DNA from: Siphonodentalium dalli
Taxonomy: Eukaryota; Mollusca; Scaphopoda; Gadilida; Siphonodentaliidae
Direction: 5' to 3'
DNA: 64,000 bases
Assembly: GCA_032622095.1 (NCBI GenBank)
Contig: CP136069.1
Span: 182,267,122 to 182,331,121 of the forward strand
Shown: positions 1-10,800 of the stretch, piece after piece
Position numbering within the stretch: position 1 is the first letter of the stretch
How the letters are laid out: each line of letters begins with the position of its first letter
Notes under the pieces: generated by a model
Database searches by the model: none
The model's input: only the letters and a program-made list of their open reading frames with translations
Told to the model about the DNA's origin: nothing
Program-made: the position numbers and the translations under genes

Positions 1-1711
1 ATGATCATCAGACACCAAAAGTCACCCAGTCATGCTGCAAAGAACGGCGGGCGCCATCTACCGGCATTTCTCAACAAGGTACTGCCAGCCAGAGTCACGT
101 GTATCGTTTCGCGCCCTCCCGCGAACAACGAACCAGTCTACGACAATCATTTGAAGATCCCTGTTATCGACTTTGATGTGGCTGTATTATCACAGATTTT
201 AGAATTCGTCCACTGCGGTGTGGTTACGATAAACGCACACAATGTACTTGGTGAGTTTCCTATTGATATAATTTACGACATCGGCTCCTTTTCGGAATAT
301 TAGTTTGGATATAGAGGTTTGATTTTTGTCTAAGTCCAGAATTATTTTAAATTTAATGTGAATTGATAATCAGTTACCATGGAAGTCACGCGATTTTTCA
401 CAAACTTTTTATCCTAATGTGGAAGTCTCGTTTCACTTTTTTTCAGAAATATGCATGTATATCAAAGAAAACGTCCGCTAAAAGACCGCTAACTAGTTTG
501 CAAAAGGTCACGAGGTCAACACCCGCACTTCCTATTCCTATTCATTTTCACGATAATATGAAATAAGGGTGGAAATAGCGCCAAAGATAAGAAACATTGG
601 TATATTAATTTAAGTCCAAGGTGCGGCATCGTGGAACTGTGTGGATGAGTGATGTATTTCAAGGTGCACGTGTGTTCTGTTTGTATATACGCTTTCCATT
701 TATATGCATACATGTTAATTACCTATACAATAACCCAAATCAATGAATGTGTTCTATTGATAGGTTTACTAGCTGCCGCACAGACATTCGATTTCAAAGA
801 TCTGAAGGGAGCCTGTCAAGACTACGCGATGGAGTGTCTGACGTCACTGGATAGAGCACAGCTGCTAATTACGTCATCAACAAAACACCTGCATTTCAAG
901 ACGACGAAAATCTTTCTTCAAAAGGTATGTCTTCGCAATAATCTCTTTATTCTACCACCATCTTTAAGAATTTTGAGCTCCAAGTCGAGAATGCATGCAG
1001 TAACCACATTTTGGACAACATAGAAGCGAACATAAAAAACGCCCTACTGTGCAACTCTTTTAATTCCGTGCAATAACAAAATACATGTACTGGTATAGTA
1101 ACTTTCGTTCACGTGATATTTCGTTGACAATTTGCCAGATAAGAAAACTAAATGTCAAAATAAAGAAAAAGGCAAACAATATATCAATCCCATCAAGTCC
1201 AAGTAATTAATTTTGCATTTGGGTTTTTCGAGTTGTTTCGCGTTGACAGGCATGACAGCATACATTCCTTGCCAATAAGTACCATCCACACAAAGGGCCG
1301 TTATTTGTAAACGATCAATGGACAAACACAATGGGAAATATGTACGTGTTTCAGAAAAGAGTTCTCATTTAGTTTTCTCAATCTGACATTTAGTCGAAAA
1401 GCATTTGAATGCACTCGAAAATCTGGTATCAGAACAACACAGTATAAAGTACGAATGTGGTACCAGAACAACACAGTATAAAACATGAAACTTAATTTTG
1501 CTCTTATTTACAGGCTGTGAACTTCATGAACCACAATGGACACACGGTCAGAAATATCAACGCGCACAACGACATCGAGGCTATTGAATATCCACACGCA
1601 ATGGACGATGACGCAGTCTCTTTCACATCACGTGACTCTGGTATAGCGGACTGTTCGTACCAATCCTCGCCAGCGGGATACGCCGATGACGTCCGACATG
1701 TTGCTGTGTAA
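1..1711 (+). CDS. BTB/POZ domain protein, 3' part (last three exons; 5' end outside window)
   Basis: Three exons join in phase: 1-250 (donor GTGAGT at 251), 764-924 (acceptor ...TTGATAG, donor GTATGT at 925) and 1514-1711 (acceptor ATTTACAG, stop TAA 1709-1711). The split codon g|gt between exons 1 and 2 rebuilds NVLGLLAAAQTFDF, a typical C-terminal half of a BTB/POZ fold (beta strand, then LLxAAxxF..L...C). Exon 1 carries the strand/helix pattern IPVIDFDVAVLSQILEFVHCG, also BTB-like. After the fold comes a short, polar, Ser/Asp-rich tail ending HVAV. BTB domains mediate protein dimerisation and often recruit Cullin-3; no Kelch, MATH or zinc finger is visible here. Frame 1 is open from the first base, so the ATG at 1 need not be the start. 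It may belong to the serine-enriched-protein (gprs-like) group, but that is a weak impression. Confidence 0.75.
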
Positions 1712-1808
1712 GCAGCTGACGACGAGTTTGTTAATTAGGGTGAACTAATGTTAAGTTTAAATTTTTGTTGTGTAGTGCTAATTTGTTCAATTGCTAACAA
1801 TTGTAAAT

Positions 1809-1828
1809 AATAAATAATAATTAATAAA
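1809..1828 (+). promoter_or_regulatory. Polyadenylation signals of the BTB gene
   Basis: Two AATAAA hexamers (1809-1814 and 1823-1828) lie about 100 bases past the BTB stop codon in an AT-rich stretch, where a 3' end is expected. Cleavage probably falls shortly after 1830. Confidence 0.5.
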
Positions 1829-1829
1829 T

Positions 1830-3971
1830 TATTGTATGTGACATATCGGTCTTACTTTTCTATCAAATGCCCTCAGATCAGTTTGAGATCGGTAAAATAA
1901 ATTAAAGTTTAGATCTACAGCCAGTAAAGACTCAACGCTCAACCTATCTATCTGCATGTCTTTGTGTGTGTCTGTAACGCTGTCACTATTTTGGCGCGTT
2001 TAAAAATAAATGACCCCCCAAATCCAATTTCGCCCAGATTTTGACCATGTTCGGTTGCACGTCTTAGAATACGACGCGTAAACTTGCAGGCCGATCTGTT
2101 AAAGCAGGTCTGAGATTTAGCACGATTGTTAATGGCCATACCAGTGATATTTTACCCGTCATCACAGCGCGGTGTACATGTAATATTTAGAGTTACGCCT
2201 CTTGAATCGGGTGGACACAATTAATTGCCCGTACGATGCCAGTCTAACAAAAAACCAGACCCTGTTTCATTTCAATCAACTTACGGTTTGAGAACTGTCA
2301 TGGTTATCTCAAAATTATTCAAAACGAGAAAAATCTAGCCAATACGCAGCGAGCGATGCCTGGATTGACCAATGAATAGCTTCCTGCAAATTCAGTTAAT
2401 ATTCTCTTATTCATACAAACCACACCCGCGGCATTTGACTGCAATCTCATGAAGTTATCGTATAAACTACACGTTAGTGTCGCGTATCTTAACTGACCGA
2501 ACGTCGTATGTTCAAAATCAAAACTAACGCACGTTTATTCATAATTGGGAAATATTCAGACAGAACAAGTATACATAAAACATAATTGTATTTGCAAACA
2601 AAATAATTAGTATTTTCTCCTAACCTACGGGTATGACGTCACGTGCCAAATAAGGATAATTGCGATTCGTAGTAAATTCCAAGCGCGTATTGTAAACAAG
2701 GAGATGACACAACATGACCGCGGTACAGCTCAATAAGATTTATATAGCGTGCTTATCGCTATAGTTTCATTACATTGTTCTTGGCTATATAGCGTCTGAA
2801 TTGCGAAAATTGCATTCTGCATGTACAGTGAAGCAATTAACATTGAGAGCATTTTATTGCACGGAAATTGATTAGAAGAAGAGTGACAACTCTTAAATGT
2901 TTACATGACATCGGGCGCACGATCTATGTGTATATCGCAATGATAAACACTGCCTTATGAATATTAATGAGTTTATAACAAAAAAGGCAATGCCCCCCTC
3001 ATCTCTGAAATCATATTCCATGCGAGTGTCGTCAGACGTAGATGATATATAGTAATGAAACGGAGTCAGGATATTTATCAGACTGTAGCGATGCCATTAT
3101 TGAAATTCGTCATATTTGACGGGAAATCCCCAAGCGGATCCACCATACACGAGCTACAGATGTCCAGCTTTCAATGCGCATTGTCTAACAATACCTGCCA
3201 ATGCAAACGGTACATCTATAAGTTTCCTCGGTGTTTTCGTGTCAATAGTCTACTTGTTAATGGTTATTGGAACAGACTGCTTGCATGTGGACATATTATA
3301 TAATTGAAACATAGTCTGGGCGACCATTTTGTCATCTAGTTGGGCTAGTCGCCACATTAGAGAAAGCCCTGTTGTACATAAACATCTTTCGCATATCTAC
3401 TAATGATGCGGGGAACCTGTGCAATTGGGTATGCACGCCCAATTTCTTTTGATAAGTTTAGTTAACGATTGTTGAGTGATTTACTGAGAATTCTGGTGCC
3501 TTTCATTAAGCTTACACTATTTGCATTTCATTCGAACAGTTATTTAAAACATTTCACATCATTACCCGACTTATCCTATTATTTAAACCACTTTTAATCA
3601 AACTTTAGGGTGGGTCCCCAATTGCCGTTGGAACAAAATCTACCGTTGGTGGGGTGGGTGTCGGAGATCCGACAGGAAAAAAACCTCCAGATGTGGTGGA
3701 TCCCAAAAATAAAAAGCCCAAACATTTACCCCCCCCTGACCCATGAACCCACCTTTCATCCACCCGTAAAACTGACAACACCTTGATATAGCCTATATGG
3801 TCTTAAACTCGATAAACTTCAATAAACCTAATCTATCAGACAACAACTCTCTCTTGGAACCTATGGCTAATGAATTTCCAAATATTTGAAGACTGAGTTC
3901 GGGCTTGTATTTGTCACTTGTTGAATGGAAAAATATTCTGATCGCATTGCAGACAACGATGCACAAATGTC
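1830..3971. other. Intergenic sequence, no gene seen
   Basis: Between the two tail-to-tail genes. AT-rich with short ORFs only (all under about 85 codons, no recognisable domain or splice context). 3600-3780 is locally G- and C-rich and weakly self-complementary. Confidence 0.4.
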
Positions 3972-4534
3972 ATGTATTTCATAAGCAAATTTATACTCAA
4001 AAGTGTCCACAAGGTCATGTTTAAAATTCGCCAAGCATCTTGAAGCAAGTTTGTCGGTGTTTGAACATAGATACTCCAGAGTCGATGCCTTAAATTCCAA
4101 ACTTGTAGCATGGGCGATAACTCAATTAATTATACGCTGAACGGTGATTTATCGAAAAAATAAATCGCGGTTAATTAAATATCGATATCCCCAGGTGATA
4201 TAGAACTTTTCACCTTAACACTAACCTTGCTACCTATTCAACTGCTGTACCAATGTATTTTATAAGCAAATTTATACTCAAAAGTGTCCACAAGGTCATG
4301 TTTAAAATTCGCCAAGCATCTTGAAGCAAGTTTGTCGGTGCTTGAACATAGATACTCCAGAGTCGATGCCTTAAATTCCAAACTTGTAGCATGGGCGATA
4401 ACTCAATTAAGTATACGCTGAACGGTGATTTATCGAAAAAATAAATCGCGGTTAATTAAATATCGATATCCCCAGGTGATATAGAACTTTTCACCTTAAC
4501 ACTAACCTTGCTACCTATTCAACTGCTGTACCAA
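3972..4534. repeat. 281-bp direct tandem duplication
   Basis: A block starting TGTATTTCATAAGC near 3973 recurs 281 bases later near 4254 and ends at CTGTACCAATG near 4535. The two copies differ at only a few positions (for example ...TTAATTATACG against ...TTAAGTATACG), so the duplication is recent. No coding potential is seen. Confidence 0.85.
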
Positions 4535-4587
4535 TGGGCTACAGCAATATTTCAAAAAATAATCGCGAATCAGTACAGTTATCCTTT

Positions 4588-5175
4588 ACTTTTATTATCC
4601 CCAGCCAAATTGAAAATTTGCGGGGCATATATGAATGGGTTGCGTCCGTCCGTCTGTCCGTCCGTGCCGAATTTGTAAGAGTCATAACTTGACCAAATGT
4701 CAGCGGATTTCAAAGATTGTTGGTATATGAGTTCACCTGACGATTACCTAGAATGAGTTCGCAAGCCAGGCCCGGTCGGATATTTTTACCGGAGTTATTG
4801 GACTTTGTTTATTATTTTTGTCGAATTTACCAAATAGCAAATAGAAGACGCCACAGGGCTCATTTCCACAAATCTCAACGGATTGCAAAGATATTTGGTA
4901 TATGCGTTCACTTTACCAGTATCTAGAACGAGTTCGCAAACCAGGTCCTGCCGGATATTTTCAGCAGAGTTATTGGACTTTGTTTATTATTTTTGTGTGC
5001 AAATGGACGACGTCACATGGCTAATTTCCACAAATGTCAGTACCTAAAATGAGTTCGCAAGCCAGGCTTTATGACAAAATCCCACCTCTTGTTTAGCACA
5101 TACTGAGAATGCAAACATTATTGAGAATGCACTGCACAATTCGGCGGGGGATACCGCCGTCTGCGACTGCTTGTT
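4588..5175 (+). repeat. Interspersed repeat with CCGTCCGT tract and GC-rich palindromic end
   Basis: Starts at TTATCCCCAGCCAAATTG, then a (CCGTC/T)n tract at 4648-4670. Two diverged internal sub-repeats each carry GTTATTGGACTTTGTTTATTATTTTTG (given here as a landmark around 4795 and 4970 rather than a motif). It ends with GGCGGGGGATACCGCCG near 5153. This overall design is common in interspersed repeats of marine invertebrates; the class is unknown to me. Confidence 0.55.
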
Positions 5176-6024
5176 ATTATTATTACTGACAACGTGTTAA
5201 AACTAATTCCTGAGTCGATGTCTGGCCTTCAAAGTCTCATTTCCTAGTGGACTCACGGGTTCTATATATTTATTACACACTTAGACGTGATTTATAAGGA
5301 TTTCTTGGTGAGTTAAAAGTGATAATGTCACACCTGTGAATTACGTCACTGGTGAGAGCACGCGATTTTAGACAGTTCCGTCTAAGCCGGAACTATTTTC
5401 ACTTTCTGCGGCTCAAACATGGTTGAAGTTGAACAGAAACGAACTGCTAACGATGATGCAGAAGCAGTTAATAAAGTGGTAAAATGAAGAAGAATCTTAC
5501 CTATTATCGAATCCGATGATTTGGACGATGTCATATATATTCCAGTAAAATGAACTACGAACAATTCCATGTGAACAATACATTTATCCAGTTCCGAGCT
5601 GAATTTCCACGTGTTGCACTTCGAGAGTTTGTTTACGTCGATGATTAAAATCTCGTCACTTCGAAACTTATCTTTCTACTTTTAGCACGATTTCCAAACA
5701 TTTCCTGTATGAACCAACATTATTTACACACACCATCAGCATATTCACAATATTCCGTTCCAAGTGCCATGCTTGTTCGGTCAGAATAAACACAATTTTT
5801 ACAGAGAATTTCCGAAACTTTTAAAAATGAATCGCATCAAATTTTGAGGTCAATCGGTATCGTTACGTCACAATTATTTAAATTATGTGTCCGTCCGCGT
5901 AACTGCACGCGCAACTGTACGTTGGGGTTCAAAATGGGAGAATCAGCTGATCTGGGCTTATTTTGTCACATCTTCTCTTTAGAATTAGCAACTTTTAGTG
6001 GTTGAAAGTGTGTAATAAACAGAA
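5176..6024. other. Unassigned intergenic sequence
   Basis: No supported gene. A 23-codon ORF begins with ATG at 5419 (MVEVEQKRTANDD...) and stops at TGA; a GTAAAA site just before the stop could be a donor, so a stray first exon or a TE 5' end is possible, but nothing downstream joins to it. Confidence 0.25.
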
Positions 6025-6174
6025 TAATCAATTGGTTTCGATGATAACGTGACATAATTCACTCGGGTAGCCGGTCCTATTGGTAAAACCCTCGTTCGCT
6101 CCGCTCACTCGGGTTTTACCAGGCCCGGCTCCCCTCGTGAATTATGTCACGTAATCATCGAAACCAATTGATTA
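6025..6174. mobile_element. Short foldback (hairpin) element
   Basis: Near-perfect palindrome: AATCAATTGGTTTCGATGAT at 6025 pairs with ATCATCGAAACCAATTGATT ending at 6174, with inner arms around GTAAAACCC/GGGTTTTAC. The outer end (ATTACTCTCTATATA) also occurs inverted near 12063-12080, so this is a dispersed family and not an isolated palindrome. Confidence 0.7.
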
Positions 6175-6725
6175 CTCTCTATATAATTGTTTTCTGACAA
6201 CTGCATGTTTTCGCGCAGACGGTGGTTTTAAGTTGTCAAGTCGGACATGATAAATTTAAGATGTATTCCGGTTTTTAGACATCCAATTACAACAACAACA
6301 ACATACAAATCAAATTGAATATTGTTTTATGGTTTGTCCTGTTGAAAAAAATGTTGAAACCACACTTTAAATACCAGACAATATATATCATTGAGTGATT
6401 GAAAAAGTAACACAAAGTTTTTTTAGCATCCCTTTAAGACATCAAAACGATACGGAATAAACCCATAGAAAATTCGATATCAAACAAAATGGCGTCTTTT
6501 TTGAAGAGCTTTTCGTTCCGAGCATATGCTCTAACCGAGAATCGAAATCAACTATAAAATTTGTCGTAAAAACTAGCTTTGAAGTCTGCATATATATTTA
6601 ATATATGAGAGAGGAATGTTATATTTGAATATTTATTATCATACATATGCATGTACATATTATACAGGTAATCTTTTGGTTGATATGTGCTACTTTGGCG
6701 CTGTCGATCGGCTCGTAGTCCCGGC

Positions 6726-7606
6726 ACCACAGGAGGCGAGGTGTCCTTCCTCAACGAATTTATGGAACCACAATTTTCTTGAGGCTGAACTGTTCCCATT
6801 TGAGAATCCGGATGATGCCGACCCCTAACAGGACGCAAAATAAAATTATTTTGACTTTTCCAATGGTACCAGCCGACAATTTAGAATTTTTAGATGATAC
6901 CACACTTTCCTATTCGATGTAGAAAAACATAATACGTTGACACAAAGGGGCAAATCTGGTGTTCTTCCGTCTGGCCGATGGTCACTCTTTCATACCAACA
7001 TTCAAATTTTGTCTCTGGATTCGATAAATTCATTACGTCACGACGGGACGGGAGATTCTTAATCGTGCGGTCGCTATATGATTAAGCAATGTTTCTGTCA
7101 AAATAGCAACATTGGGGATGCTTATATTTTTGGACGCTGTTCGAGTATTATGTTACATATCATCTTTCTTGTCAATCTTGAGGAATCATTTGATGTGGCC
7201 ACATCATGTATAAAAATAATTACGTGTGTGTTGAAAGGAGACCAATTGACTGAATCGATGGATAATTTCATGACGCGTCTCAATGCTTGCCGTTGTGACG
7301 TCATGCATTGGAAGAATCTGGCGACAAATGAATGTTGGTATGATAGAGTGACCATCGGCCAAACGGAATAATACCGGGTTTGCCTTTTTGTATAACGTAT
7401 TGTGTTTTCTACATTGAATAGAAAAGGGTGTTGTGTCATCTAAAATGCAAAATTGTCGGGTGGGTACCATTGAAAAAGTCAAAATAATTTTATTTTGCGT
7501 CATGTTAGGGATCGGCATCATCCGGATTCTCAAATAGGAATAGTTCAGCTTCAAGAAAACTCTGGTCCCATAAATCGGCGAGCTAGACACCTGGCCTCAT
7601 GTGGTT
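6726..7606. mobile_element. Large foldback element (arms about 270-340 bp)
   Basis: The left arm (6726 to about 7050) and right arm (about 7300 to 7606) are imperfect reverse complements. Landmarks are GAGAATCCGGATGATGCCGA near 6802 and its complement near 7512, and AAAATAATTTTATTTTGCGT near 7482 matched by ACGCAAAATAAAATTATTTT near 6833. The spacer is about 250-300 bp and has no recognisable coding content. It lies directly past the stop codon of the minus-strand CNBD gene, so it may sit in that gene's 3' UTR. Confidence 0.7.
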
Positions 7607-7631
7607 CCTACATGTAGACTACCGGTCTTTT

Positions 7632-7805
7632 TTAGACCGGCTCTGCTTTACTTTTAGCCACCAGAATCTTGAGTCTTTCGAGTTGCTTTCGGTCTTCGTG
7701 GTTTAGCAGACCGTTTGACGTTTCTGTGGGACTGCACGCTCTGATCTGCTTTCGGCGTTTCCGTATTACGACCTTGTTTCCGGGTCTTGGCGGATCTTCG
7801 TTCTC
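7632..7805 (-). CDS. CNBD gene, terminal exon
   Basis: Acceptor TTTTCTCACCAG precedes phase-0 coding sequence for 57 residues starting ENEDPPRPGNKVVIRKRRKQ and ending AKSKAEPV, stop TAA at 7634-7632. It is markedly more GC-rich than the flanks. The exon above it ends in phase 0 at a GTAAGA donor, so the join gives FSPR-ENEDPP. The alternative is no splicing, in which case the upstream exon reads on to a stop at 12261 (ending KMSLL). Confidence 0.7.
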   Translation of the reverse strand, partial: ENEDPPRPGNKVVIRKRRKQIRACSPTETSNGLLNHEDRKQLERLKILVAKSKAEPV

Positions 7806-10800
7806 CTGGTGAGAAAAGTACAAACGCTGATGAAAACATTAGTACATGTATATATTAACCGGGGTGGGATCATTCTACTGATAGTTTTAAGTGAAAAGTA
7901 CCAATAACGCGAGCCACATCCCGACGTGGTGGATCTATATATAGACCAGAATGAGTAGTGGTTTATATATACATGTAGCACGACTGAAAGTGGTAATTCT
8001 TATTTTATAAATAGAGGATCTATTCGCAATTCCATACGAAATTTATTAACCGAGTGCACTAAATTCAATTCGAACCGAGCTATAACGAGACTCGAATCGA
8101 ATTTAGTGGACAAGGTTAATAATTTCGTATATAATTGCGACGAATTTTAGATCCATTTTATCACTCAATCACATCTGGGCAAGGAAAAACGATCTCGAAC
8201 CGGCTGGTGTTAGACACAAAATTTTCATTTATTTTAAATGTGTCTGTTCATGTTGTCAAAACATTTCAACCACCCTTATCACCCATGTTTATATCACCGT
8301 CAACAGTAATTAATCTTACACAAATCGAATATCATAATTATATTCTAATTTACATAATTATAATTTTCCGGTATTGTCATCGACATCATTTTGCTAAGAT
8401 CTTATACATCCATGGGCCTACGGGTACACAGCCTATGCTAGAAGTGGGAAAGTAGTATCTGTGCTTATTCGTACTTTTCAGCGGAAGCTGTGAACCCTTC
8501 ACCATATGCTGAACGCATATGTATCCATTCCCACTTTATGTGAGATAACCCTTCCCACTACAAAGTAAGCTAAGTCTCATATGTTGCCCCTGAACCTGTA
8601 TTTGGAACTGTACAGGAGCTGTTCCCAACTTTAGGCGCATCGACTTTAGATGAAAGACTTTCATTCAAATAATAGGGTGCACCTGGTTTTCTGGACGTTT
8701 CGGCATCTGGGTTTTCGGCACTTGTTTGTTTCGACCCAGGTGCTTGGACGTTTCGTCACTTCATCGAATACGTTTCGGCACTTGTTTCTTTTTCTTTTCT
8801 TTTCATATATAATATTGTCTTTGATGTTGGCACCATCGAACGTGCAGCAGCGGCATTTCCTAATATGAATACCGACAGGACAAGAGACAACAAACCCAGT
8901 CGACTTTACTTGTTCGTCATGCCCCAACCTGGTATATAAATTGGTTCTAACTTGTTCTACCGTGGGTATAGGCGTACCCAACTACTTTTGGCGTTTGACC
9001 GCTGCACTATTTCTGTGGTGCAATCTTATAGCAATATCGTTATTGATGTCCCTCTTATATATCACGAATATATCGGATGGTCTTTTTAGAGAGCTCTCGT
9101 GTTATGAGGTAGGAGCTATCGACCAAATTTGATTTTCACATCGACAAGACATCAACAGTCCCTTGATAAAACTCCTCTCTCGGTGCAGTATATGAGTATA
9201 TCAGGTATTGATGGACCTCTTATATATCGGGAACAGACAGGGCTATCTGTTCAGAGAACTATCATAATATGACGTAGCGAATCTACCAACGGAATTTTCA
9301 AATCGACACCACACCACCAGACTCTTGATGGAAGTGTCTGGACTTCAAGCTTCTCCCCCTCGTGCAGTATGTGAGTATCTTAGCAATATCAGTATTGATG
9401 GCCCTCTTATATATCGCGAACAGACAATTTGTCTCTTCAGAGAGCTATCATAACTTGACGTAACGAATTGACAAACAAAAGTTTCACATCTTCTCCGCAG
9501 CATTAGGCCCTTGGTTGAACGACCACATGTCGATATATATGAGTAAACATTGTGCTCCTTGAAATACGCTACGTTAACCCATGCTATACTGAATGGATTC
9601 CCCCATTCAGTCATAAAATCATACACTGGAACGATCTATTATTCATATGGATGGATGTTCAAGTCTTCATCGAAACCGCAAAGGGAAAGCCAGAACACAT
9701 CCAGTCTTCCTATCCTATTGAGAAGACAATAGAGGGTAAAATGCGACCCATGAAGTTAACAGTAGCATCAGAGGAATTGTGGGATTAATTAATAAAAACA
9801 GGATCAAAAAGAACTACTGTGAACAGGGGGGGGGGGTCGTGCAAAAAAAATTCCGACACAAGGCCGGGGGGGGGGGGGTGGGGGGGGGATTTCGCAGCTC
9901 CTGAAAACACGTTTTTCCGGTGTTTTCTGGTGATTGCAAATTTTTTCCTTTTGCCCTTTTTTGACCTAATTACAAGCTGTTTAGCCTATATAATGATTGT
10001 TTTGATGTGTTATGATCTAAATAACGCATGTAGTATACACACAAGATACTAGGTACAGTTATATGTGGTCAGGTTGGCCTCAGAATGTTTTGATTATTTG
10101 GTCCCTTCTAATACTAAGTAAACCTTCGTGAAATTTTTAACTGCACTGGCCCACCTGGGTTGGATAACCACTTGGTATGTAAATATATTATAATGAACTC
10201 TAAAGACAAATAAACCACATAAACTTCAGTAAGTAAAATAAAATATCACATTACCACTATCTGTGGTATCAAACTGAAATTCAACTCTCCAAGTCTGATA
10301 TGATACTGAAATAATGTGTAATATAAATGTAGAACATGCCTGTTCTCTAATCTATAAACATGTTTTTGGCACAAAGTTACTAATACTATAAAAGACAAAA
10401 GTGCTACAGTGTTACATACCCAATTATTAATGAACAGACATTCACATGGATCTCTATCAGTCTCAATGGCATTTTCTTAGTAAAACATGACTGTCTTTCA
10501 CTTGTGAAATACTCAGATATTATTTATTTAGATGCGCTATTCTACAACCATTTAGCTATTGTTAATATTAAAATGATCCATCTAACCATGTACACTGCAT
10601 ATTGTTAAACAGGCAAGAAACAGTTTGATAAGTGTCTAGTCTGAAATACTTGGGTAATTTTGTACCAGAAAATGTAACCAAAGTTTCTTGTTAAACTCAT
10701 TCATTGCTTAATCCAGATTAGATACAGATTTTGTAAATCACTTTGCACAACGATAATTGAAACTTCACCTGAGTTTAAATTAACTTAAATAATTCTTCAA

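Noticed and set aside
7078-7590. ORFs on both strands within the 6.7-7.6 kb foldback
   Set aside because: They mirror each other through the inverted repeat and show no domain.
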